Below, one piece after another: positions 1 through 7,542 of a stretch of 28,035 nucleotides of DNA (positions are counted from its first letter, which is position 1; each line of letters starts with the position of its first letter). Source of the DNA: Candidatus Pelagibacter sp. TMED106 (lineage in GTDB: Bacteria; Pseudomonadota; Alphaproteobacteria; Pelagibacterales; Pelagibacteraceae). The position numbers and the translations under genes were made by a program. The DNA lies in the NCBI GenBank assembly GCA_002170275.2, contig NHFH02000014.1, positions 1 to 28,035 of the forward strand. Reading direction: 5' to 3'. The notes beneath the pieces were generated by a model. That model made no database searches, had not been told where the DNA came from, and saw only the letters and a program-made list of their open reading frames with translations.

Positions 1-770
1 ATAGAGCTAAGTCTCTTATTAATAATGGAGTGGATTTATTAGTAATTGATACAGCTCATGGCTATAGTAAAAAAGTTCTTAAGACTTTAAACAGAATTAA
101 GAAAATTTCTTCTAAAATAACAGTTTGTGTAGGAAATGTAGCTACAGGAGATGCTGCAAAAAAACTTTATAATGAAGGAGCAGATATAATTAAAGTTGGA
201 ATAGGTCCAGGATCTATTTGCACTACCAGAATGGTAGCTGGTATTGGAGTTCCTCAAATAACAGCAATAATAGAAGTCAAAAAAGCTTTAAAACGTAAAA
301 AAATTAAAATTATTTCAGACGGAGGTATAAAATTTTCTGGAGACGCTGCAAAAGCTTTAGCAGCAGGAGCAGATGCAATTATGATGGGATCAATCTTTGC
401 TGGTACAGATGAAACACCAGGTAAAAAATTTAAAGTAGGAAATAAAATCTATAAATTTTATAGAGGGATGGGTTCGATAGGAGCTATGTCAGAAGGCTCA
501 TCTGAAAGATATTTCCAAAAAGAACACAAAGACAGATCAAAGTATGTTCCAGAAGGGGTAGAAGCTAGAGTAAGATACAAAGGGCCAATATCAAAAATTA
601 TATATCAGCTTCAAGGTGGCCTAAGATCGTCAATGGGTTATATAGGAGCAAAAGATTTAAATAAAATAAAAAAGAATGCGAGATTTATTAAAATTACAAA
701 AGCTGGATTTTATGAAAGTATGGTGCATAGTGTGGAAATGTTAAATGATGGAACAAATTACAAATTATGA
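1..770 (+). CDS. guaB: IMP dehydrogenase, C-terminal part (5' end outside window)
   Basis: Oxidises IMP to XMP with NAD+, the committed step to guanine nucleotides; cytoplasmic. The reading frame is open from base 3, so the gene enters from the left; about 256 codons of a protein usually near 490 residues are present. Visible motifs are VDTAHG, the loop GPGSICTTR with the catalytic cysteine at bases 219-221, the phosphate-binding stretch SDGGIKFSGD followed by MMGSIFAGTDE, and YRGMGSIGAM of the active-site region. The CBS domains, if present, would lie outside. The stop overlaps the next start by four bases (ATGA at 767-770), so translational coupling with the downstream TPR gene and guaA is likely. 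Identification is secure. Confidence 0.97.
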   Translation, partial: RAKSLINNGVDLLVIDTAHGYSKKVLKTLNRIKKISSKITVCVGNVATGDAAKKLYNEGADIIKVGIGPGSICTTRMVAGIGVPQITAIIEVKKALKRKKIKIISDGGIKFSGDAAKALAAGADAIMMGSIFAGTDETPGKKFKVGNKIYKFYRGMGSIGAMSEGSSERYFQKEHKDRSKYVPEGVEARVRYKGPISKIIYQLQGGLRSSMGYIGAKDLNKIKKNARFIKITKAGFYESMVHSVEMLNDGTNYKL

Positions 771-1198
771 AAAATAAAATTTTTAAAACAATATTAATAA
801 AAATGTTTTTATTAATATTTTTTTGTACAAATTTATATGCACAAAATAATTTTTTTAATGAAGGAAAAAAATTATTTGATAAAAATGAATATGATGAAGC
901 TAAATTAAGTTTTGAAAAAGATATAGTTTATAATCCCAAAAATGAAAATTCATATCTTTTTTTAGCTAAGATATTCAATAAGCAGAAAGATAGCCTTCAA
1001 GAAGAAAGAAATTTAAATACGGTAGTCTTACTGAATCCAAAAAATGAAGAGGCTATTTATCACTTAGCATTATTAAGTATTAAAAGATCAAACTATAAAA
1101 AAACCAGTTCACTTATTACAAAATTTAAATCGATATGCATAAAACTCTGTGATTTAGAAAAAGAACTTAGTCTTAAATTAAAAAATTCATTAAAATAA
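767..1198 (+). CDS. Small exported tetratricopeptide-repeat protein, function unknown
   Basis: A 143-residue protein with an N-terminal signal peptide: lysines at 2, 4, 7 and 12, a hydrophobic core of about 13-22, and a likely cleavage after LYA near residue 25. A mature periplasmic protein of about 118 residues would follow. Residues 30-65 (GKKLFDKNEYDEAKLSFEKD and on) and 83-115 read as two TPR units with the usual small/aromatic pattern and a NPKNE turn each. It overlaps guaB by ATGA and lies two bases before guaA, so it is expressed with GMP synthesis genes. No enzyme motif is seen and I do not know its partner. A cell-envelope scaffold is the usual role of such proteins, but this is inference. 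Confidence 0.75.
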   Translation: MKNKIFKTILIKMFLLIFFCTNLYAQNNFFNEGKKLFDKNEYDEAKLSFEKDIVYNPKNENSYLFLAKIFNKQKDSLQEERNLNTVVLLNPKNEEAIYHLALLSIKRSNYKKTSSLITKFKSICIKLCDLEKELSLKLKNSLK

Positions 1199-1200
1199 TA

Positions 1201-2766
1201 ATGAATAAAAATGTTAAAAAGGACAAGATTTTAATTATTGATTTTGGATCACAAGTAACAAAACTCATTGCCAGAAGGGTTAGAGAACTTGGAGTTTATT
1301 CAGAAATTTCAAATTTGAAAGAAATAAAATTATTAAAAAATTTTGAAAATATTAAAGGTATAATTTTTTCAGGTGGACCAGCAACTGTTACAAAAAAAAA
1401 ATTTCCAAATATTCCATATAAAATATTTAAATTAAATATACCCATACTTGGTATTTGCTATGGCCTTCAATTAATAGCAGTAAATTTTAAGGGAAAAGTA
1501 AAATTTAATAAAAGAAATAGAGAATTCGGAAGATCTACCTTAAAAAAAAATTCAAATTCACCACTCATAAAAAATTTTTTTTCTAATAAAAAAAGTGTTT
1601 CTGTATGGATGAGTCATCAAGATGCTGTCACAAAATTACCCTTAGGTTTTAAAAAGATAGCTTATACAGAAGAATCTTCCTTAACAATTATTGAAAACAA
1701 AAAGAAAAAGATTTATGGAATTCAATTTCATCCTGAAGTTACTCATACAGATAAAGGAAAACAGCTTATTAAAAATTTTGTTTTTCTTATCTGTAAAGCT
1801 AAAAAAAATTGGCATGTTCAGAATGAAAAACAAAAAATTATAAATCAAGTGAAAAGTGTAGTTAAGAAAGATAGAGTTATATGCGCCCTATCAGGAGGAA
1901 TAGATAGTAGTGTTGTTGCACTTTTAATTCATAAAGCAATTAAAAATAATCTTAAGTGTATCATGGTTGATACGGGCTTGCTTAGAAAAAATGAATTTAA
2001 GTATACTTATTATATTTTTAAAAATTACTATAAAATAAATGTTAAATTAATTAATGCTTCAAAAATATTTTATAAAAAATTAAAAAATATTACAAACCCA
2101 GAAAAAAAAAGAAAAGTAATAGGAAATCTATTTATAAAAATATTTGAAAAGGAAGCAAGAAAATTTAAAAATGTAAGATATTTAGCCCAAGGCACTTTAT
2201 ACCCGGACATAATTGAAAGCAGATCATCTACAGGCAGTAAAACATCAAAAATAAAATCTCACCATAATGTTGGAGGTCTTCCTAAAAAAATGAAACTTAA
2301 ACTGATTGAACCTTTAAAAGACTTATTTAAAGATGAAGCTAGAAAACTAGGAGGGTCAATTGGTTTAATTAAAAAAATTTCAAGCCAGCATCCATTTCCA
2401 GGTCCGGGTTTAGCAATTCGTATTATTGGGAAGATAACTCCAGAAAAAATTAAAATCCTTCAAGAGGCAGACAGTATTTTTATTAATGAGTTAATTAAAA
2501 ATAAAATTTATCATAAAATTTGGCAGGCATATGCAGCTCTATTACCGATCAAAACCGTTGGAGTAATGGGGGACTCCAGAACTTATGAATACACTTGTCT
2601 TATTAGAGCAGTAACTTCTGAAGATGGAATGACAGCAGATTATTTTAATTTTTCTAAAGATTTTCTTGACAAAATTGGAAACAAAATAATTAATGGAGTT
2701 AAGGGGATAAATAGAGTTGTGTATGATATAACTTCAAAGCCACCGAGCACAATAGAACTAGAATAA
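1201..2766 (+). CDS. guaA: GMP synthase (glutamine-hydrolysing)
   Basis: Converts XMP, ATP and glutamine to GMP in the cytoplasm. The 521 residues match the usual length (about 525). Order: class I glutamine amidotransferase domain with nucleophile C86 in GICYG and the H177/E179 pair in FHPEV; ATP-pyrophosphatase domain with the P-loop SGGIDSS at 231-237; C-terminal dimerisation domain ending KPPSTIELE, close to the family's KPPATIEWE. It follows guaB with one small gene between, so both steps from IMP to GMP are in one operon. The last base of its TAA is the first base of the panB ATG (TAATG), so coupling with panB is probable. There is no clear Shine-Dalgarno sequence before the start. Confidence 0.98.
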   Translation: MNKNVKKDKILIIDFGSQVTKLIARRVRELGVYSEISNLKEIKLLKNFENIKGIIFSGGPATVTKKKFPNIPYKIFKLNIPILGICYGLQLIAVNFKGKVKFNKRNREFGRSTLKKNSNSPLIKNFFSNKKSVSVWMSHQDAVTKLPLGFKKIAYTEESSLTIIENKKKKIYGIQFHPEVTHTDKGKQLIKNFVFLICKAKKNWHVQNEKQKIINQVKSVVKKDRVICALSGGIDSSVVALLIHKAIKNNLKCIMVDTGLLRKNEFKYTYYIFKNYYKINVKLINASKIFYKKLKNITNPEKKRKVIGNLFIKIFEKEARKFKNVRYLAQGTLYPDIIESRSSTGSKTSKIKSHHNVGGLPKKMKLKLIEPLKDLFKDEARKLGGSIGLIKKISSQHPFPGPGLAIRIIGKITPEKIKILQEADSIFINELIKNKIYHKIWQAYAALLPIKTVGVMGDSRTYEYTCLIRAVTSEDGMTADYFNFSKDFLDKIGNKIINGVKGINRVVYDITSKPPSTIELE

Positions 2767-3539
2767 TGAATTTTAAAATAAAAAAAATTTTAAGTAACAA
2801 GAATAAAAAATCTTTAATTTGTTTAACTGCATATTCAAAAAATATTTCTAAAATCTTAGATAAATATTGCGATATAATTTTAGTGGGGGACTCCCTGGCC
2901 AACGTAGTGTATGGAATGAAGAATACCCATAAAATAACCTTAAGAACAATGATAGATCATGCTAAAAGCGTTAAACTTGGTGTTAAAAATTCTCTGCTAG
3001 TTGTTGATATGCCAAAAGGAACATACAAAAATAGAAGCATAGCTTTAAAAAATGCAAAAAAAATAATTAAATTAACAAGATGCGATTCTATAAAAATTGA
3101 AAATAACAGTAAGAATTTTAGTATTATTAAAAATCTGACAAAATCAGGAATCCCAGTAATGGGCCACATAGGTTTTACACCTCAATATAAAAAAAAATTT
3201 ACACCGATAGTTTATTCAAAAAAAGAAGAAAAAAAATTAATGAACGATGCAAATAAAATTGAGGAAGCTGGAGCATTTTCAATGGTTATAGAATGTGTTC
3301 CGGAAAGTATTTCAAAAAAAATTACAAAGAGTTTGAAGATACCCACTATAGGAATAGGAGCTTCTAAATTTTGTGATGGTCAAATACTAGTTACAGATGA
3401 TTTATTGGGTTTAAGCGGTTTTTATCCTAGATTCGTCAAAAAATATGCTAACCTAAAAAAATTAATTGAAATCAGTATTCAAAAATATAAAAAAGATGTT
3501 TTAAATAAAAAATTTCCAAACAAAAAGAATAGTTTTTAA
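2766..3539 (+). CDS. panB: 3-methyl-2-oxobutanoate hydroxymethyltransferase (ketopantoate synthesis)
   Basis: Transfers a one-carbon unit from methylene-tetrahydrofolate to 2-oxoisovalerate, the first step of pantothenate synthesis. The 257 residues are close to the family's 260-265. Family motifs in order: LTAYS near the N-terminus, ILVGDSLANVVYG with the metal-binding aspartate, VVDMPKGTY with the second aspartate, VMGHIGFTPQ, IECVP with the catalytic glutamate, and PTIGIGAS...DGQILVTDDLLGL. It overlaps guaA by one base. No panC, panD or panE lies in the window, so whether the whole pathway is present cannot be told. The motifs needed for activity are intact. Confidence 0.95.
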   Translation: MNFKIKKILSNKNKKSLICLTAYSKNISKILDKYCDIILVGDSLANVVYGMKNTHKITLRTMIDHAKSVKLGVKNSLLVVDMPKGTYKNRSIALKNAKKIIKLTRCDSIKIENNSKNFSIIKNLTKSGIPVMGHIGFTPQYKKKFTPIVYSKKEEKKLMNDANKIEEAGAFSMVIECVPESISKKITKSLKIPTIGIGASKFCDGQILVTDDLLGLSGFYPRFVKKYANLKKLIEISIQKYKKDVLNKKFPNKKNSF

Positions 3540-3542
3540 ATT

Positions 3543-4127
3543 ATGGCTGACGATACAATAAGTGAAAAAAATAAATTTTATCAAATAATAAATTTTTTTA
3601 AGAAAAAACCAAAACTCTATATCTCTATAGGAGTATTGATCTTACTTATTATTGTTTTTGTGACCTTCCTGCAAGGCAGAGATGTTAAAAAAAATATTGA
3701 AGTTTCCAATCAATACAATCAAGCATTAGTTTTAATAAAAGATAAAAAATTTACAGAAAGTAAAATATTTTTAGACAAAATCATTGATAAAGAGCACAGA
3801 TTTTATTCTCCTATGTCATTATATTTAATTATAGAAAATGATCTTGAAAAAGATAAATCTAATGTATTGCTTTCCTTTGATAAAATAATTAATTCAAAAA
3901 AAATAGACAAAGAACAACAAGATTTAATTAAAATTAAGAAAGCACTATTTATGTTTGAGAATAACATTCAAGAAGATAAAATTATTAATATACTTAAAGA
4001 AATTATAAATTCAGACTCGAAGTGGAGACCCAGAGCTATAGAATTAATAGGTGATTATTATACTCACAAAGGTGAAAATCTAAAAGCAGATGAATATTTT
4101 AAACTACTTAATAGCGAAATTAGATAA
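3543..4127 (+). CDS. YfgM-like membrane-anchored TPR protein
   Basis: A 194-residue protein with a short cytoplasmic N-terminus, one transmembrane helix at about residues 27-46 (a run of L/I/V after KKKPK), and a helical periplasmic part with weak TPR character (residues 55-110 and 165-190, e.g. GDYYTHKGENLKADEYF). This layout, and the position directly before bamB, match the YfgM/TPR_21 family, which in E. coli associates with the SecYEG translocon and periplasmic chaperones. The start lies three bases after the panB stop. Sequence similarity by eye is low, as usual in this family, so the assignment rests mainly on topology and neighbours. Confidence 0.7.
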   Translation: MADDTISEKNKFYQIINFFKKKPKLYISIGVLILLIIVFVTFLQGRDVKKNIEVSNQYNQALVLIKDKKFTESKIFLDKIIDKEHRFYSPMSLYLIIENDLEKDKSNVLLSFDKIINSKKIDKEQQDLIKIKKALFMFENNIQEDKIINILKEIINSDSKWRPRAIELIGDYYTHKGENLKADEYFKLLNSEIR

Positions 4128-4134
4128 TAATAAT

Positions 4135-5556
4135 ATGAGAAAGTTAGGAGTCTTATTTTTTTTTTTATTATTTACAAACTGTTCTTTTGATAACAAAACA
4201 GGAATATGGGATGGTGGAGATTTAATAAACAAAAACAAATCAGAAAAAAAAGATATTAGCAAACTAAATAAAAACAAAAGATTTAAATTTACATGTGTTT
4301 TAGTCAAAACAAAGAAATGTGAGGAAGAAAATTCTTTAAGTGAATTACAATATGAAGATGTTTTTACAGAAGACAAAGCTTTTGACAAAGAAGTGATTTC
4401 AAATAAAGCTTATAATTTTACAATTAATAAACCAATTAATAACATCAACACGTTAGAAGAATATACAAATTTAATTAATTTCGACTACAATAACAACAAA
4501 GATATTGTTTCAAAAGGAAAAAAATTAAAAACCAATATTTTTTCAAAAATACTTAATTATAACAACATGGTTATTTCTCATGATGTCAAAGGAAATATTT
4601 CACTTTATTCAATCGAAGAAAAGGAAAAAATATGGGAATTTAATTTTTATAAAAAAAAATTCAAAAAATATAAAAAGAAAATCTATTTGGCAATAGATGA
4701 CAACAAAATCTTTGCAGCTGATAATTTGGGATATTTATATGTATTAGACCTAAATACAAAAAATATAATTTGGGCTAAAAATTTTGGTATACCCTTTAGA
4801 TCAAATCTAAAAATAGAGAAAAATCAGATATTCTTAGCTAACCAGGATAATACTATTTATTCTATAAACAAAAATACCGGAGATGTAATTTGGCAATATG
4901 CTACTAGCCCAACCAAACTTAAAACTGTTTTTAAAAACAGCATAGATATCGATCAATATAATTCTAATTTATTTTTTTTAAATACTTCTGGTGAGTTATA
5001 CAGTATTAATTATTTATCTCAGAGAATCAATTGGGTAATTAATTTTAAAAAATCTATAACAGGATTCGATGAAGATTTATTTTTTGGCCAACCTCTTGTC
5101 ATTAAAAATGGCACAGTAACAATTTCAGCTTCAAATACAATTTTAAACTATGATTCAGTCAATGGCTCTAGATATTTTAAATTACCATTATCTGTTATTT
5201 TAAAACCTCTTGTAACTAATAAGAATATTTTTTTACTAACAAAGTCAAATTTATTAGTTTGTTTAGATAAAAAAAATGGAAAAGTTTTGTGGTCAAAGAA
5301 AATAAAAAATCAATTTTTATCCAAAAACCAGATCAAATTTTCAAAAAAAATGGGTTCATTTATAGACATGACAATAGCACAAAATGAAATATTTATTTTA
5401 ACCAAAAACGGATATCTTATTACCTTTGATTACAAAGATGGTTCTTTAAATTATTTTGATAAAATTTCTAAATCAGGTTTTTCTAGTAGAATGACTTTTT
5501 CCAATGGATATATGTATATCTTAGATAATAATTATAGACTGTTAAAATATAATTAA
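4135..5556 (+). CDS. bamB: Outer-membrane assembly lipoprotein BamB (beta-propeller)
   Basis: Lipoprotein of the BAM complex that inserts beta-barrel proteins into the outer membrane. I start it at 4135 (473 residues) because this gives a signal peptide, MRKLGVLFFFLLFTNC, beginning right after the preceding gene's stop; an in-frame ATG at 4090 would add 15 polar residues inside the YfgM-like gene. The lipobox is not ideal: asparagine stands before the cysteine. After a polar linker to about residue 125, PQQ-type propeller blades recur (ISLYSIEEKEKIWEF, LYVLDLNTKNIIWAKNF, IYSINKNTGDVIWQY, LVCLDKKNGKVLWSKK). Convergent with purF, sharing TTAA. The der GTPase gene that often follows bamB is absent here. 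Confidence 0.88.
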   Translation: MRKLGVLFFFLLFTNCSFDNKTGIWDGGDLINKNKSEKKDISKLNKNKRFKFTCVLVKTKKCEEENSLSELQYEDVFTEDKAFDKEVISNKAYNFTINKPINNINTLEEYTNLINFDYNNNKDIVSKGKKLKTNIFSKILNYNNMVISHDVKGNISLYSIEEKEKIWEFNFYKKKFKKYKKKIYLAIDDNKIFAADNLGYLYVLDLNTKNIIWAKNFGIPFRSNLKIEKNQIFLANQDNTIYSINKNTGDVIWQYATSPTKLKTVFKNSIDIDQYNSNLFFLNTSGELYSINYLSQRINWVINFKKSITGFDEDLFFGQPLVIKNGTVTISASNTILNYDSVNGSRYFKLPLSVILKPLVTNKNIFLLTKSNLLVCLDKKNGKVLWSKKIKNQFLSKNQIKFSKKMGSFIDMTIAQNEIFILTKNGYLITFDYKDGSLNYFDKISKSGFSSRMTFSNGYMYILDNNYRLLKYN

Positions 5557-7004
5557 TTATTAGATCTATTACTTAACAAAGATAATTGAGTTATTTTTCC
5601 TTTGCCAAGCTCATCGGTAGGTTTAATGGGATATTCCCCTGTAAAATAGTGGTCACTATATTGAGGATAAGAAGGATTTCTTTTATCCTCACCCAATGCC
5701 TTATAAAGACCTTCTAAGCTTAAAAAGCTTAAAGTTTTAGAACCTATATATTTACATATTTCTTCATTAGTTTTATTGTTTGCCAACAATTCTTTTTTAG
5801 TAGGCATGTCCACACCATAGAAATCAGGATATTTTATTTCTGGACAGGCTATTCTTACATGGACTTCTTTTGCACCAGAGTCATAAAGCATCTTTACAAT
5901 TTTGTGACAAGTAGTTCCTCTAACCAGAGAGTCATCTATTAAAACCACCTTTTTATTCTCTAAAGCTGTTTTAGTTGAACTTAATTTCAATTTAACTCCC
6001 AAACTTCTAATATTTTGTGTAGGCTCAATAAAAGTTCTACCTACATAGTGATTTCTTATAAGCCCTAGTTCAAATTTTTTTTTTGTATACTGTGCGCATC
6101 CAATAGCAGCTGGTACCCCAGAGTCCGGAACTGGCACAACGATATCTGCATCAATATCACTTTCTTTCGCTAATTCTTCTCCAAAATTTTTTCTATATTC
6201 ATAAGCACAAATGCCATTAATAATGCTGTCAGGTCTTGCAAAGTAAATATACTCAAAGACACATGGTCTAGGTTTTTGTTTTGGGAAAGGTTTAGTGCTT
6301 GTAAGTTTTTTATCTTCTATTACTACAATTTCTCCATTTTCAACTTCTCTCAAGAATTTAGCACCCACTATATCTAAAGCGCATGTTTCTGAAGCTAAAA
6401 TATAGGAATCTTTGAGCTTTCCTATTACTAATGGTCTTATTCCAAAAGGATCCCTAATACCTATAAGTTTTTTGTTAGTCATCAAAACTAAAGAATAACC
6501 ACCCTGTATTTGAAATAGTGCTTCTATTATTTTATCTACTATTTTCTCCCTTTTTGACTTTGCTATTAGTTGCACAATTGTCTCTGTATCGCTCGTAGTT
6601 CTAAATATTGCACCGTCTTTAACTAGAGTATTTCTCAGAGTAATTGCATTAGTCAAATTACCATTATGAGCTATACTTAAACCACCACCATGAAGATCGG
6701 CAAAAAAAGGCTGAATATTTCTTAAAGATGTTTCTCCCGTTGTTGAGTACCTATTGTGACCTAAGGCAAAATTTCCTGGAAGTTTTTTTATTATATTGCT
6801 TTTTGTAAAACTATCTCCAACTAACCCATGTCTTTTTTCCGAATGATAATTTTTCCCATCGTAAGAGACTATTCCACAACCCTCTTGACCTCGATGCTGA
6901 AGAGCATGGAGACCTAAAACTACTAGAGCAGAGGCATCATCATGGTTTGAAATACCAAAAACGCCACATTCTTCTCTAAGTTTATCTAAATTAAATCTTT
7001 TCAA
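5553..7004 (-). CDS. purF: Amidophosphoribosyltransferase, first step of purine synthesis
   Basis: Makes 5-phosphoribosylamine from PRPP and glutamine. The 483 residues begin with a short propeptide; C13 in EECGVFGI is the N-terminal nucleophile after cleavage. The glutaminase domain (LQHRGQE, GHNRYSTTG, IAHNGNL, TTSDTE) is followed by the PRPP site VVLIDDSLVRGTT at 353-365. Start is TTG at 7004: no ATG or GTG lies in frame before an upstream TAG, and an AAGGA ribosome site sits at the right distance. The sequence is of the B. subtilis (iron-sulfur) type, with FTGEYP near the C-terminus. Of the four expected cluster cysteines only C248 is present; the others read D394, S450 and Y453. It overlaps the end of cvpA by 14 bases. 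Confidence 0.97.
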   Translation of the reverse strand: MKRFNLDKLREECGVFGISNHDDASALVVLGLHALQHRGQEGCGIVSYDGKNYHSEKRHGLVGDSFTKSNIIKKLPGNFALGHNRYSTTGETSLRNIQPFFADLHGGGLSIAHNGNLTNAITLRNTLVKDGAIFRTTSDTETIVQLIAKSKREKIVDKIIEALFQIQGGYSLVLMTNKKLIGIRDPFGIRPLVIGKLKDSYILASETCALDIVGAKFLREVENGEIVVIEDKKLTSTKPFPKQKPRPCVFEYIYFARPDSIINGICAYEYRKNFGEELAKESDIDADIVVPVPDSGVPAAIGCAQYTKKKFELGLIRNHYVGRTFIEPTQNIRSLGVKLKLSSTKTALENKKVVLIDDSLVRGTTCHKIVKMLYDSGAKEVHVRIACPEIKYPDFYGVDMPTKKELLANNKTNEEICKYIGSKTLSFLSLEGLYKALGEDKRNPSYPQYSDHYFTGEYPIKPTDELGKGKITQLSLLSNRSNN

Positions 7005-7539
7005 TTTTTTCCTTAGTATTGTCTAAATCCTCGACTTTTGGAAACTCATCAATCAAAATTTTACTTCCTTTTTCAACAAAATTAAAAGTTAAAGACTTTT
7101 CCACGTCTATACTCCAATTATTAAAAGGATAAAACCAATTTAGAATTGAAAACAAACATATAGAAACAACATAACCTTTAAAGAAACCAAAGAACAATCC
7201 AAAAGTTTTATCCATAGGTCCAAAACCAGTCCATTTCATTGAGCTACTAAAAGCTTTTCCAATTAAAATAGTAAGAAAAAGGAATAATACGTAAATCGCT
7301 ACACTTAAACCAATATTGTTTATAAAAGGAGAATCAATATATTCAGAAACCCAAGGTTGTAATTTTGGAACAAAAATGATTGTTGGTATCAATGCTACAA
7401 CCCACTTCATGAAGGAAATAAAACTTAAAGTAAAACCTTTGGCTAAGCATTGCACTACAGTATAAATCATTATTATTAAAAAAAATCCATCAAACCAACC
7501 TATGTTGCCAGTTATGTTATCCATAAAATTTTGAGTCAT
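6991..7539 (-). CDS. cvpA: CvpA family inner-membrane protein
   Basis: A 182-residue protein of the CvpA (colicin V production) family. About four hydrophobic segments are visible: residues 15-34 (WFDGFFLIIMIYTVVQ region), 44-60, 77-99 and 116-136. The family's glycine-rich stretch appears as FGPMDKTFGLFFGFFKGYVV at about 106-125. The tail is polar and charged and ends in the purF overlap. CvpA is typically found directly before purF, as here; its biochemical role is unsettled, with links to colicin V export and envelope stress in enterobacteria. The start lies three bases after the stop of the upstream RND gene, so the three genes are probably co-transcribed. Confidence 0.9.
   Translation of the reverse strand: MTQNFMDNITGNIGWFDGFFLIIMIYTVVQCLAKGFTLSFISFMKWVVALIPTIIFVPKLQPWVSEYIDSPFINNIGLSVAIYVLFLFLTILIGKAFSSSMKWTGFGPMDKTFGLFFGFFKGYVVSICLFSILNWFYPFNNWSIDVEKSLTFNFVEKGSKILIDEFPKVEDLDNTKEKIEKI
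7010..7014 (-). promoter_or_regulatory. Shine-Dalgarno site for the TTG start of purF
   Basis: On the minus strand AAGGA stands five bases before the TTG start of purF, inside the cvpA coding sequence. Most genes in this window lack a recognisable Shine-Dalgarno sequence, so this one helps to fix the unusual start codon. Confidence 0.6.
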
Positions 7540-7542
7540 TTT

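Noticed and set aside
4090..4134. Upstream in-frame ATG that would lengthen BamB by 15 residues
   Set aside because: It lies inside the preceding gene and would put polar residues before the signal peptide; the ATG at 4135 gives a proper lipoprotein signal.
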